From contig NZ_WMEW01000002.1 in the NCBI RefSeq assembly GCF_009856355.1, positions 248,001 through 312,000 on the forward strand: a stretch of 64,000 nucleotides of DNA. Direction: 5' to 3'. The notes under the pieces are model-generated. The model saw only the letters and a program-made list of their open reading frames with translations. It searched no databases and was not told where the DNA came from. The translations under genes and the position numbers were made by a program. Positions 56,614-64,000 of the stretch are shown piece by piece; position 1 is the first letter of the stretch; the number at the start of each line of letters is the position of its first letter. This DNA is from Halobacillus litoralis. GTDB taxonomy: Bacteria; Bacillota; Bacilli; Bacillales; Halobacillaceae.

Positions 56614-57450
56614 TTATTCCCCTTTCAACTTTCGTTCGAACTTTTCAAGGAGCGGACGAGCTTCCGGCTCAAGATCCGTCCAGATTTGAAAAGCATAGAC
56701 CGCCTGCTGCAATAACATTTCATGCCCAAAATGCAGGCGGGCGCCTTTTTGTTCTGCCTCTTTTAAGAAGGTCGTCATGACGGGGCGGTAGACAATATCA
56801 CTGACAACCGTCCCCTCTTTCAAGTTTTGAAGTGACAAAATGGATGTGTCTTCATTCGGGCTCATACCGACAGTGGTGGTCTGGATGATCAGGTCATACT
56901 CTCCTGCTGCTTGTTCAGCCTCATCAAACGAAACCGCCCGGGCAATGCCGGCCCCGCCGGTTTCAGCAATCATACTTTCCGCCCTGCTGAGCGTCCGGTT
57001 CGCTACATCGACCTGCACCTCTGCCTGTTTCATCAGAGCGTCAAAGATCCCCCTGGCCGCTCCTCCGCTACCGAGGAGCAGAACGTTGATCTCCTGTTCA
57101 AAAAGGTCAGGAAAACGGGCCTGAAGCGAATGCAGGAATCCTGTTCCGTCTGTATTATAGCCGATCCACCCTTCAGATGTCCGCTTGACTGTATTGACGG
57201 CACCAAGCTGGGCAGCACTGCCGTCGACGCCGTCAAGATGCGGAATAATCTTTTCTTTATAAGGTACCGTCACGTTGAATCCGTCCAGATCTCGATTCTT
57301 CATCTCACTGATCTGCTCATCAAAGTCTTCCGGTTTGATTTCGAACAGTTGATAATCTCCTTCGACCCCCGTCTGTTTCATCAATTGTCCATGAATCCAT
57401 GGTGACAGTGAGTGGCCGACAGGAAAACCTGCTAACCCGAATGTATACAA
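56614..57450 (-). CDS. aroE: shikimate dehydrogenase
   Basis: Reduces 3-dehydroshikimate to shikimate with NADPH in aromatic amino acid synthesis. 278 residues: substrate motif PVGHSLSPWIH near 8, catalytic Lys in NVTVPYKEKI near 60, NTDGTGF near 98, NADP motif LLLGSGGAARGI near 125 and a C-terminal FGHEMLLQQAVYAFQIW near 240. The start is TTG at 57450, 7 nt behind GGGGGAGA. Between yqeH and yqeI in the usual order. Confidence 0.97.
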   Translation of the reverse strand: MYTFGLAGFPVGHSLSPWIHGQLMKQTGVEGDYQLFEIKPEDFDEQISEMKNRDLDGFNVTVPYKEKIIPHLDGVDGSAAQLGAVNTVKRTSEGWIGYNTDGTGFLHSLQARFPDLFEQEINVLLLGSGGAARGIFDALMKQAEVQVDVANRTLSRAESMIAETGGAGIARAVSFDEAEQAAGEYDLIIQTTTVGMSPNEDTSILSLQNLKEGTVVSDIVYRPVMTTFLKEAEQKGARLHFGHEMLLQQAVYAFQIWTDLEPEARPLLEKFERKLKGE

Positions 57451-57462
57451 AAAAATCTCCCC

Positions 57463-58563
57463 CTATATGAGTGATGAACGAAGGGATACTTTCACACCTT
57501 CCGGAACATGAGCCGTTACGGTGATGTCTCCTTCCGGCACGGTGATCCACCCCAGCCCGGAAAACACGATATCTGTCTTCGGCTCTGTTATTTTCAATGT
57601 TTGAGCTGTCAATGGCGGCAGCTTCTCTTTCGTATTCGGATCCGGCGGGGTAAGAAGCTCCCCTAAGTGGTTCTTGTACAATTCATCAGCCTTCTCCATT
57701 TTTGTCCGGTGAATATGCAGTTCATTAGAGAAATACCCGATAAAGGAAGACCGCTCTCCCTTTTCAAAATCAAGCCTGGCCAGTCCCCCGATAAACAGGG
57801 TCTGCTGTTCATTCAGCTGATAGACCTTAGGCTTCACTTCTTTCCGGGGTGTGATCAATTTCAAATCCTTATCGGACACGTAGTGGGCCATCTGATGGCG
57901 GTGGATCACTCCCGGCGTATCAAACATAGAGCTCTCTTCATCCAGGGGAATATCGATAAAACCGAGGGTTGTCCCTGGGAAATAGGACGTCGTGATTGCA
58001 TCCTTCACGCCTGATGTGTTGGAAATGAGGGTATTGATAAACGTCGATTTACCAACGTTCGTCGTCCCTACTACATACACATCTCTTCCCTTCCGGTACT
58101 CCTCAACAGCTCTTGACAGGTCTTCAATCCCCTGATTTTTTTCAGCGGAAATCAAGAAAACATCCTCTACTTCCAAGCCGTTCTCTCTGGCCGAACGTTT
58201 CAGCCAGTGCTTCACCTTGCCATGATTCACGGACTTTGGAAGAACGTCCATTTTGTTCCCGACAAGAAGAACGGGATTATTTCCGGTCAATCGCTTTAAT
58301 CCTGGAATAAAACTTCCATTGAAATCAAAAATATCAATCAGCTGGATAACGAGGCTTTTCGTCCCATTGATCTGATTGAGCATCTCGAGGAAATCATCAT
58401 CCTGATACGGCACATCCTGTACTTCATTATAGTGTTTCAGCCTGAAGCACCGCTTACAAATGATATCCTCCCTGTTTAATGCGGAAGCAGGGGCGTATCC
58501 CGGTAATTCAGGATTTGTCGTTTGTATTTCAGCTCCGCAGCCCTGGCATTGAATCTCTGCCAT
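57463..58563 (-). CDS. yqeH: ribosome biogenesis GTPase YqeH
   Basis: Circularly permuted GTPase needed for 30S assembly, 366 residues as in B. subtilis. N-terminal zinc finger (CQGCGAE and CKRCFRLKHY, about residues 3-45), then GTPase motifs in permuted order: NKMD (G4) near 105, GTTNVGKST (G1) near 167 and DTPGV (G3) near 213, and an RNA-binding C-terminal domain. The ATG at 58563 overlaps the yqeG stop codon as TAATG. Confidence 0.96.
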   Translation of the reverse strand: MAEIQCQGCGAEIQTTNPELPGYAPASALNREDIICKRCFRLKHYNEVQDVPYQDDDFLEMLNQINGTKSLVIQLIDIFDFNGSFIPGLKRLTGNNPVLLVGNKMDVLPKSVNHGKVKHWLKRSARENGLEVEDVFLISAEKNQGIEDLSRAVEEYRKGRDVYVVGTTNVGKSTFINTLISNTSGVKDAITTSYFPGTTLGFIDIPLDEESSMFDTPGVIHRHQMAHYVSDKDLKLITPRKEVKPKVYQLNEQQTLFIGGLARLDFEKGERSSFIGYFSNELHIHRTKMEKADELYKNHLGELLTPPDPNTKEKLPPLTAQTLKITEPKTDIVFSGLGWITVPEGDITVTAHVPEGVKVSLRSSLI

Positions 58564-59087
58564 TATCCATCTCTCCTCTGCCACGTAATTTTCCCTTTTC
58601 TTCTCATCCAGTTTAAAATCCGGCGCTCAATCTTCCGATTAAAGCGGGTAACGAAACCGTCCGTCTCAACGATCGGTACGACGAGAATGGTATGGTAACC
58701 TGCAGAGTTGCCTCCAAGAACATCAGTGAGAAGCTGGTCACCAATAACAGCAACCTCGTTCTTATTTAATTTCATCTGCTTGCGTGCTTTTTTGAACGCT
58801 TTGGACAGGGGCTTCCGGGCGCTGTGAATAAAAGTGGCATCCAAAGGCTCCGAAAACAACTTCACACGCGCTTCATTATTATTGGAAGCGATGGTCACCT
58901 GAATTCCATGACTGTTCATTTTTTTAAACCATGCCTTGATTTCTTCGGTAGCATCGGGAACATCCCAGGCTACCAGCGTATTATCCAGATCGGTGATAAC
59001 ACCTTTAATTCCTTTGTCCTTGAGTTCCTGTGGATCTATATCAAATACACTTGGAACGTGTTCATTGGGCAGAAAATTATTTAACAT
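58563..59087 (-). CDS. yqeG: YqeG, HAD IIIA-type phosphatase
   Basis: A 174-residue HAD-superfamily phosphatase. Motif I DLDNTLVAWD near residue 30, SNNNEARV-like motif II near 68, and motif III GDQLLTDVLGGNSAGYHTILVVP near 112, of the phosphatidylglycerophosphate phosphatase-like branch. The ATG at 59087 has GGAG 7 nt upstream and matches the B. subtilis start; an extension to 59240 runs through the DnaA-box region and is not coding. First gene of the yqeG-yqeH-aroE operon. Confidence 0.93.
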   Translation of the reverse strand: MLNNFLPNEHVPSVFDIDPQELKDKGIKGVITDLDNTLVAWDVPDATEEIKAWFKKMNSHGIQVTIASNNNEARVKLFSEPLDATFIHSARKPLSKAFKKARKQMKLNKNEVAVIGDQLLTDVLGGNSAGYHTILVVPIVETDGFVTRFNRKIERRILNWMRRKGKITWQRRDG

Positions 59088-59408
59088 CAACTCACTCCAT
59101 CTCTTATACAACGGCAAAATCTCCTTCACCATCATATACAAAATTTCGTTATGTTTCAAAAGGTCTTCCATTAAGAACATAATTCGTTCGACATTTACCG
59201 ACATATCCGGGTTGTGGATAAGTTTATGCACATTTTCCACACAGTAACTTCTTTGTTATCACTATCCCGGTATGGTTTTTCCATATAGTTATCTACATTT
59301 TCTTGTAGATAACTTCTATATTGTGGCAATTTTCGGGTCATGGTAAGGTAAACATACATTCAAGGATGGACGTTGAAAGACCAAAGAAAAACGGGAGGTG
59401 ACTGTCAC
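59088..59408. other. yqeG-sda intergenic control region
   Basis: 321 nt without a gene between divergent yqeG and sda. It holds the DnaA-box cluster (59213-59312) and, at its right end, the sda ribosome site GGGAGGTGA. No clear sigma-A box for either gene could be fixed. Confidence 0.75.
59213..59312. promoter_or_regulatory. DnaA-box cluster upstream of sda
   Basis: One perfect DnaA box TGTGGATAA (59213-59221) and four with one mismatch: TTATGCACA (59224-59232), TTTTCCACA (59233-59241), TTATCTACA (59289-59297) and TGTAGATAA (59304-59312). The last two form a perfect 10-bp inverted repeat GTTATCTACA/TGTAGATAAC (59288-59297, 59304-59313). In B. subtilis DnaA activates sda from such boxes. Confidence 0.88.
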
Positions 59409-59419
59409 ATGTGTGACAG
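59402..59419 (+). promoter_or_regulatory. hairpin over the sda start codon
   Basis: CTGTCACA (59402-59409) and TGTGACAG (59412-59419) are perfect 8-bp arms with a 2-nt gap; the left arm ends on the A of the ATG and abuts the ribosome site GGGAGGTGA. Confidence 0.5.
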
Positions 59420-59576
59420 CGGTATGAAGCAACTATCGGATTCCCTGCTTATACAATCTTACCACAAAGCCATTGAACTCAATCTTTCCGAAGAGTTTGT
59501 TGAACAGATCAGCAGAGAAATAAAAAAAAGGGCCATCCAGAACCAATTGGAAAAAACGGTTCCCAGGGTGGGATGA
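59409..59576 (+). CDS. sda: sporulation inhibitor Sda
   Basis: Small helical-hairpin inhibitor of the sporulation kinase KinA, linking initiation of sporulation to DNA replication status. The 55-residue reading begins MCDSGMKQLSDSLL; the Sda core is LSDSLLIQSYHKAIELNL, then EFVEQISREIKKR, as in B. subtilis Sda (46 residues). The ribosome site GGGAGGTGA lies 7 nt before the ATG at 59409; the second ATG at 59424 is the B. subtilis-like start, and has no site. The start codon is within a perfect 8-bp inverted repeat. DnaA boxes lie upstream and a terminator downstream. Confidence 0.92.
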   Translation: MCDSGMKQLSDSLLIQSYHKAIELNLSEEFVEQISREIKKRAIQNQLEKTVPRVG

Positions 59577-59600
59577 ATCAAATAGATGACCGTATTGTTA

Positions 59601-59637
59601 AACATTCGTTTCTCCTTAGAGAATGAATGTTTTTTTG
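59601..59637 (+). terminator. sda terminator
   Basis: AAACATTCGTT-TCTC pairs with GAGA-ATGAATGTTT with minor bulges around a CTTA loop, then a seven-T run, 24 nt after the sda stop. Confidence 0.88.
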
Positions 59638-59729
59638 TGTTTTTTTATTTTTATTTTTGATGTGTCTCTACTTATTTATAAGGAAAGACTAAAATAAGTC
59701 TACAACATGCTGCTGCTGGTATGCTACAG

Positions 59730-59759
59730 TTGAACAATGACCGTTTTTTTGATTACAAT
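59730..59759 (+). promoter_or_regulatory. possible mrp operon promoter
   Basis: TTGAAC (59730-59735), 18 nt, TACAAT (59754-59759), 76 nt upstream of mrpA. Acceptable sigma-A match; the flanking region from 59638 holds nothing else recognisable. Confidence 0.55.
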
Positions 59760-59834
59760 TGAATGGATACAAGGCTGTCATCATCCCTATATCAACCAAA
59801 TAGATGAAACATAGCCAAAGGAGGAATTATCCGC

Positions 59835-62171
59835 ATGCTGGTGGCCGTATTACTGCCTTTTATTCTTGCTCTTTTCATTCCATTTTTAAGCAGATGGAAA
59901 GAAAAGCTGCACCCGGGCTTCTTTGTAACACTTGTGCCTGTGGTCATTTTTATTTACTTTGTACGTCATATTGGTACAGGCTTTGAACCTGTCATTCAGG
60001 AATACTCATGGATTCCGTCTCTCGGAATGAACATGGTTTTCCATCTGGACGGCCTGAGTCTGCTGTTTGCACTTCTTATCAGTGGAATCGGTGCCTTAGT
60101 GGCTTTCTACTCGATTTACTACTTACATAAATCGGAGCAGTTGGGCCATTTCTACGTATATTTCCTTATCTTTATGGGGTCGATGCTTGGTGTTGTTCTT
60201 TCGGACAACGTGTTCGCCCTGTACAGCTTCTGGGAGTTTACGTCCTTGTCTTCCTTCCTGTTAATCGGGTTCTGGAACTATAAACAGGAATCTCGTTATG
60301 GCGCACTAAAATCCATGCTGATCACCGTATTCGGCGGCCTGAGTCTGCTCGGTGCGCTGGTTTACATGAGTGTGTTAACAAATACAACAAGTATCCGCGC
60401 GATGATTGATCAGCAGCAGCTTGTTTTAAACAGTGAATACTTCCCGCTGATTTTGTGCCTGCTTCTTTTAGGGGCTTTTACAAAATCCGCCCAGTTTCCT
60501 TTCCACATCTGGCTTCCTGATGCCATGGAAGCACCGACACCTGTCAGTGCCTACCTTCACTCAGCCACTATGGTTAAAGCAGGAATATATCTTGTTGCCA
60601 GATACTCCCCGATGCTCTCTTCCAGTGAATGGTTCTTCATTATTGTGTCCACTGCTGGGATTGTTACCTTATGCTGGGGATCTTATATGGCTGTCAGACA
60701 GACAGATTTAAAAGGAATACTCGCCTTCTCGACCATCAGTCAGCTGGGTATGATCATGGCGATGCTAGGATTCGGAACGAAAGCCGCTGTATTCGGTGCC
60801 GTGTTCCATATTCTGAACCACGCCACCTTCAAGGGAAGCCTCTTCATGGTTGCCGGAATTATCGACCATGAAACAGGGACAAGGGATATCCGCCGTCTCG
60901 GTGGTTTAATGACCTATCTCCCGATTACAGCGACGCTGGCATTGTTTGCTTCCTTCTCAATGGCTGGTGTACCCCTGCCATTCTTAAACGGGTTCTATAG
61001 TAAGGAAATATTCTTTGACTCCTCCCTGCATCTGGAAGCATCAGCGGCCGGATTTTCAGGATTTATGATGAGTGTTATTCCTTATCTTGCTGTATTGGGA
61101 AGTATATTTACATTTGTCTATTCCATGTACTTCTTTTTCGGTACCTTCCGCGGCAGAGCCAAGCTCGATCAGCTTCCGAAAAAACCACACGAAGCTCCGA
61201 TCGGCATGCTTGTATCCCCGATGATTCTGGTGGCGGGTGTAATTATCATCGGTCTATTCCCGTTCCTGGTGAACGGATCGTTCATCGCTCACGCAGCGGA
61301 TGCTGTTAAGGGAACAGCCCTGGACGAAAAACACATTACATTCTGGCACGGCATCATCCCGCCATTTGTCATGTCCTTAACCGTTGTCGTCTTCGGCGCG
61401 ATCCTGGCCATTTCAAGGAAAGTATGGACCCCTGTCTATAACTTCCTCCCGGGACGGTTGAGCCTGAACAAATTTTACGATGGGCTTGTCGACCGGACGG
61501 AACGTTATTCCGGAGTCATCACAAAGGGGTATATGAACGGATCGCTCGGACGCTATGTCCGCTTGATTCTGGCGGCCATCCTGATTGTCAGTTTTGCCTT
61601 TATGGCCGTTACAGGCGGATTTACCGTGGATACGTCCAACTTATCCAGAATTACGGCACCTGAAATTGCTGTAGCCGTTACAATGGTTCTGGCAGCTGTC
61701 GGAACAGCCCTGACCAACAACCGGATTGCGGCGATCTTAATTTTAGGTGTCGTCGGATACGGGCTTTCCATGCTGTTCGTGCTTTACAGAGCACCCGACC
61801 TTGCGCTGACTCAGCTTATTGTTGAAACGGTAACGGTTGCTCTATTCCTGCTTGTGTTCTATCACCTTCCTAAACTCAGGAAGAAAGACCAGCCTGTGAG
61901 CACCCAGGTTCTTAACGTCATTATTTCTGTCGGCTTCGGGGCTCTCATGACCATGGTTGCCATCTCTGCCCACAGCAGTAAGTGGTTTGATTCCATCGCG
62001 GAATACTTTGTTAAGAACTCCTATAAACTCGGAGGCGGAGATAACATCGTCAACGTCATTCTTGTTGACTTCCGTGGCCTGGATACGTTATTTGAAATCG
62101 TCGTCCTCGGAATTGCCGCCATGGCGATTTTCGGGTTGATCCGATTAAAGAAACCGAAGGAGGGTGAATAA
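59835..62171 (+). CDS. mrpA: Na+/H+ antiporter subunit A (MrpA)
   Basis: Largest subunit of the multisubunit Mrp secondary antiporter, 778 residues (801 in B. subtilis), related to complex I NuoL. Twenty or so helices: NuoL-like core with LYSFWEFTSLSSFLLIGFW near 135 (conserved Glu), TKSAQFPFHIWLPDAMEAPTPVSAYLH segment near 215 (Lys and His of the proton path), TVILVDFRGLDTLFEI near 745, and the C-terminal MbhD/MbhE region (about 615-770). AAAGGAGG precedes the ATG at 59835. No mrpB-like sequence is fused to its end. It opens the operon. Confidence 0.97.
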   Translation: MLVAVLLPFILALFIPFLSRWKEKLHPGFFVTLVPVVIFIYFVRHIGTGFEPVIQEYSWIPSLGMNMVFHLDGLSLLFALLISGIGALVAFYSIYYLHKSEQLGHFYVYFLIFMGSMLGVVLSDNVFALYSFWEFTSLSSFLLIGFWNYKQESRYGALKSMLITVFGGLSLLGALVYMSVLTNTTSIRAMIDQQQLVLNSEYFPLILCLLLLGAFTKSAQFPFHIWLPDAMEAPTPVSAYLHSATMVKAGIYLVARYSPMLSSSEWFFIIVSTAGIVTLCWGSYMAVRQTDLKGILAFSTISQLGMIMAMLGFGTKAAVFGAVFHILNHATFKGSLFMVAGIIDHETGTRDIRRLGGLMTYLPITATLALFASFSMAGVPLPFLNGFYSKEIFFDSSLHLEASAAGFSGFMMSVIPYLAVLGSIFTFVYSMYFFFGTFRGRAKLDQLPKKPHEAPIGMLVSPMILVAGVIIIGLFPFLVNGSFIAHAADAVKGTALDEKHITFWHGIIPPFVMSLTVVVFGAILAISRKVWTPVYNFLPGRLSLNKFYDGLVDRTERYSGVITKGYMNGSLGRYVRLILAAILIVSFAFMAVTGGFTVDTSNLSRITAPEIAVAVTMVLAAVGTALTNNRIAAILILGVVGYGLSMLFVLYRAPDLALTQLIVETVTVALFLLVFYHLPKLRKKDQPVSTQVLNVIISVGFGALMTMVAISAHSSKWFDSIAEYFVKNSYKLGGGDNIVNVILVDFRGLDTLFEIVVLGIAAMAIFGLIRLKKPKEGE

Positions 62172-62173
62172 GG

Positions 62174-62512
62174 ATGGAATTCGTTATGGCTGTATTAGCC
62201 GGTATTTTATTTACGACCGGCGTGTATAACCTCCTTCAAAAGCAACTGCTGAGAATCATTATAGGAACAGGGCTCATTTCCCACGGAGCCCACCTGTTCA
62301 TCCTTACGATGGGCGAACTGAAACGGGGTGCGCCCCCGGTTCTTACCGAAGGAATCGAGAACTACACAGATCCGCTCCCGCAGGCTTTGATTTTGACATC
62401 TATTGTAATCAGCTTTGGTGTCACCAGTCTTTTGCTGGTTCTCGCCTATCGTGCCGCGAAAATCAACGGTACGGATAATATGGAGCAACTGAGAGGTAAC
62501 GACTATGAGTAA
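62174..62512 (+). CDS. mrpC: Na+/H+ antiporter subunit C (MrpC)
   Basis: Small NuoK-like subunit, 112 residues with three helices (about 4-22, 28-48 and 70-92) and the conserved intramembrane Glu region near GIENYTDPLPQALILTSIVI (about 60-80). The ATG at 62174 follows AAGGAGGGTGA, which is the end of mrpA; the gap is 2 nt. In the standard operon mrpB stands between A and C, and it is missing here. The stop overlaps mrpD by 8 nt. Confidence 0.95.
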   Translation: MEFVMAVLAGILFTTGVYNLLQKQLLRIIIGTGLISHGAHLFILTMGELKRGAPPVLTEGIENYTDPLPQALILTSIVISFGVTSLLLVLAYRAAKINGTDNMEQLRGNDYE

Positions 62513-63989
62513 TTTAGCTATACTGCCGATTCTGCTGCCACTGCTGGCAGGAATCATAACAGCCTTTATCCACAAAAAAACGAAACTGGTCCGCTCCTTT
62601 TCCCAGATTACTGCAGTCATCAACCTGATTGTCGTCGGGTACGTCTTTATGACCATCCGCAGTCAGGGAACCATCGTCCTTGAGCTCGGAAGCTGGGAAG
62701 CGCCGTTCGGGATTGTCCTTGTGGGTGATTTATTAGCAGCCGTCCTCGTGCTGACGACCAACATTATTGGTGTCGCTGCTGTATTTTTCGCTCCCAAGTC
62801 TCTAACGGAAAAAGAAGAATCCTTCTATTTTTACAGCTTCTTCTTCCTTTTGATCGCAGGTGTAAGCGGAGCTTTCCTTACCGGTGATTTATTCAACCTG
62901 TTTGTATTCTTTGAAGTCCTGTTGATGGCTTCATACGGATTGATTGTCCTCGGGAATGGAAAAGCACAGCTTCGGGAATCTATTAAATATGTATTGATCA
63001 ACCTGTTCTCTTCCATGCTGTTTGTAACAACAATCAGCTTTCTATACTCTGTTGTCGGTACTGTTAACATGGCACAGATCGCACAGCGCGTTCAGGAAGT
63101 TGAGCAGCAGGGGATCTTAACGACCATCGGAATTCTGTTGTTCTTCGTCTTTGCAACAAAAGCGGCCGTATTCCCACTGTACTATTGGCTTCCAAGGCCC
63201 TATACAGCACCAAACGCCGTCGTTTCCGCACTATTCGGAGCGTTATTGACGAAGGTTGGTATCTACTCCATCCTGCGGACATTCACGCTTATGTTCAACC
63301 AACAGGTGGATATTACACACACCCTGTTCATCTACCTTGCTGCATTGACGATGATCTTCGGTGTCATTGGCGCTTTATCCACCCACAACGTGAAACTGAT
63401 TATTGCTTATAACATTATTCCAGCGGTCGGTTTCATGCTCATGGGAATTGGAATCTTTTCAGAAGTTTCCCTGAGTGGTACGATTTATTATCTTGTTCAT
63501 GACATGATTATTAAGGCCGCCCTCTTCATACTCGCCGGGGCCACCGTTTATGTAGCCGGCACATCGGATTTAAGAAAAATGGGCGGTCTGATCCACCACT
63601 ACCCTGTTCTTGGATGGATGACATTCCTGGCCTCCCTTGTCCTTGCCGGAATTCCGCCATTCAGCGGGTTTATCGGCAAACTGCAGCTGATCCGTGGTGC
63701 TGCGGGGCAGGATGAAGTAATGATTATAATTGTGGCGTTGATTTCCAGTCTGTTGATTCTATTCTCGATGATTCGTATCTTTATCAGGGGATTCTGGGGA
63801 GAAAAGACCGATATCCCCCGTCCGGATCGGAAGGAAAAAGGCAGCCGCATGGTTTACCCGGCTGTATTTCTATTAACCCTTTCCGTCCTGTTAGGTGTTG
63901 GCGCTGAATGGTTCTTCCCTGTCGTGGAGTCCATCGCTCGATACTTAATGGATCCGGAAATCTACATTGAGTCTGTATTAAAGGAGTAG
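62505..63989 (+). CDS. mrpD: Na+/H+ antiporter subunit D (MrpD)
   Basis: Second antiporter-type core subunit, NuoM/N-like, 494 residues with about 14 helices. It has the conserved Glu in LFVFFEVLLMASYGLIVLG (near 134) and Lys/His in ATKAAVFPLYYWLPRPYTAPNAVVS near 215 and YYLVHDMIIKAALFILAG near 335. GAGAGGTAA precedes the ATG, which lies in the end of mrpC, so the two are coupled. It ends 6 nt before the start of mrpE. Confidence 0.97.
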   Translation: MSNLAILPILLPLLAGIITAFIHKKTKLVRSFSQITAVINLIVVGYVFMTIRSQGTIVLELGSWEAPFGIVLVGDLLAAVLVLTTNIIGVAAVFFAPKSLTEKEESFYFYSFFFLLIAGVSGAFLTGDLFNLFVFFEVLLMASYGLIVLGNGKAQLRESIKYVLINLFSSMLFVTTISFLYSVVGTVNMAQIAQRVQEVEQQGILTTIGILLFFVFATKAAVFPLYYWLPRPYTAPNAVVSALFGALLTKVGIYSILRTFTLMFNQQVDITHTLFIYLAALTMIFGVIGALSTHNVKLIIAYNIIPAVGFMLMGIGIFSEVSLSGTIYYLVHDMIIKAALFILAGATVYVAGTSDLRKMGGLIHHYPVLGWMTFLASLVLAGIPPFSGFIGKLQLIRGAAGQDEVMIIIVALISSLLILFSMIRIFIRGFWGEKTDIPRPDRKEKGSRMVYPAVFLLTLSVLLGVGAEWFFPVVESIARYLMDPEIYIESVLKE

Positions 63990-63995
63990 AAGCCG

Positions 63996-64000
63996 ATGCC
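63996..64000 (+). CDS. mrpE: mrpE start (cut by the window end)
   Basis: Only ATGCC is visible, 9 nt behind AAAGGAG and 6 nt after the mrpD stop. That this is mrpE follows from the fixed order A-B-C-D-E-F-G of Mrp operons, not from protein sequence. Confidence 0.6.

Overview
The window is chromosomal core DNA of a Bacillaceae bacterium (Firmicutes, Bacilli). Spore genes are present (spoIIP, gpr, yqfC, yqfD, sda), along with competence genes (comEA/EB/EC/ER), a HrcA/CIRCE heat-shock operon, a Gly T-box leader and sigma-W-type promoters. Gene order from sodA to yqeG and sda follows the Bacillus subtilis sodA-ispG-sigA-dnaG-era-floA-dnaK-lepA-comE-yqeH segment almost gene for gene. An Mrp-type Na+/H+ antiporter operon, acidic proteins and an overall resemblance to Halobacillus-like sequences suggest a salt-tolerant or halophilic genus; that is inference.

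Layout. 1-4.6 kb: MFS transporter, Mn superoxide dismutase, a five-gene tRNA operon (Met, His, Ile2, Ser, Phe) and a Na/Pi-type cotransporter. 4.6-5.5 kb: almost 1 kb without a gene, holding GC-rich palindromic repeats, three terminator hairpins and a structured leader-like element with no gene after it. 5.5-15.7 kb: an orphan NfeD protein under a sigma-W-like promoter, isoprenoid genes ispG and ispH, endonuclease IV, RNA helicase CshB, Nif3, TrmK and a membrane cytochrome c. 15.8-25.3 kb: sigA-dnaG macromolecular-synthesis genes, the CcpN/YqfL gluconeogenesis switch, glyQS with its T-box, recO and yqzL. 25.3-33.6 kb: era, dgkA, ybeY, phoH, sporulation genes yqfD/yqfC, the sigma-W-type nfeD-floA operon, yqeY and rpsU. 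33.6-44.8 kb: flavin reductase, deoC, rsmE, prmA, the hrcA-grpE-dnaK-dnaJ chaperone operon, hemW and lepA. 44.9-59.6 kb: yqxA, spoIIP, gpr, rpsT, holA, yqzM, the comE locus, the yqeM-rsfS-yqeK-nadD-yqeI-aroE-yqeH-yqeG operon and sda with a DnaA-box cluster. 59.8-64.0 kb: mrpA, mrpC, mrpD and the first bases of mrpE.

Most genes are on the minus strand in compact, often translationally coupled operons; plus-strand exceptions (ispG, yqfT, ispH, rpsT, yqzM, comER, sda, mrp) are short or stand at divergent promoters. Departures from B. subtilis order: pgpH and cdd are absent from the phoH-era segment, mtaB is absent beside rsmE, the Na/Pi gene is displaced, and no mrpB lies between mrpA and mrpC.

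I found no CRISPR array, insertion sequence, prophage or recognisable defence system. The best candidates for something undescribed are the structured orphan element at about 5.30-5.49 kb and the mrpB-less Mrp operon; neither is proven.
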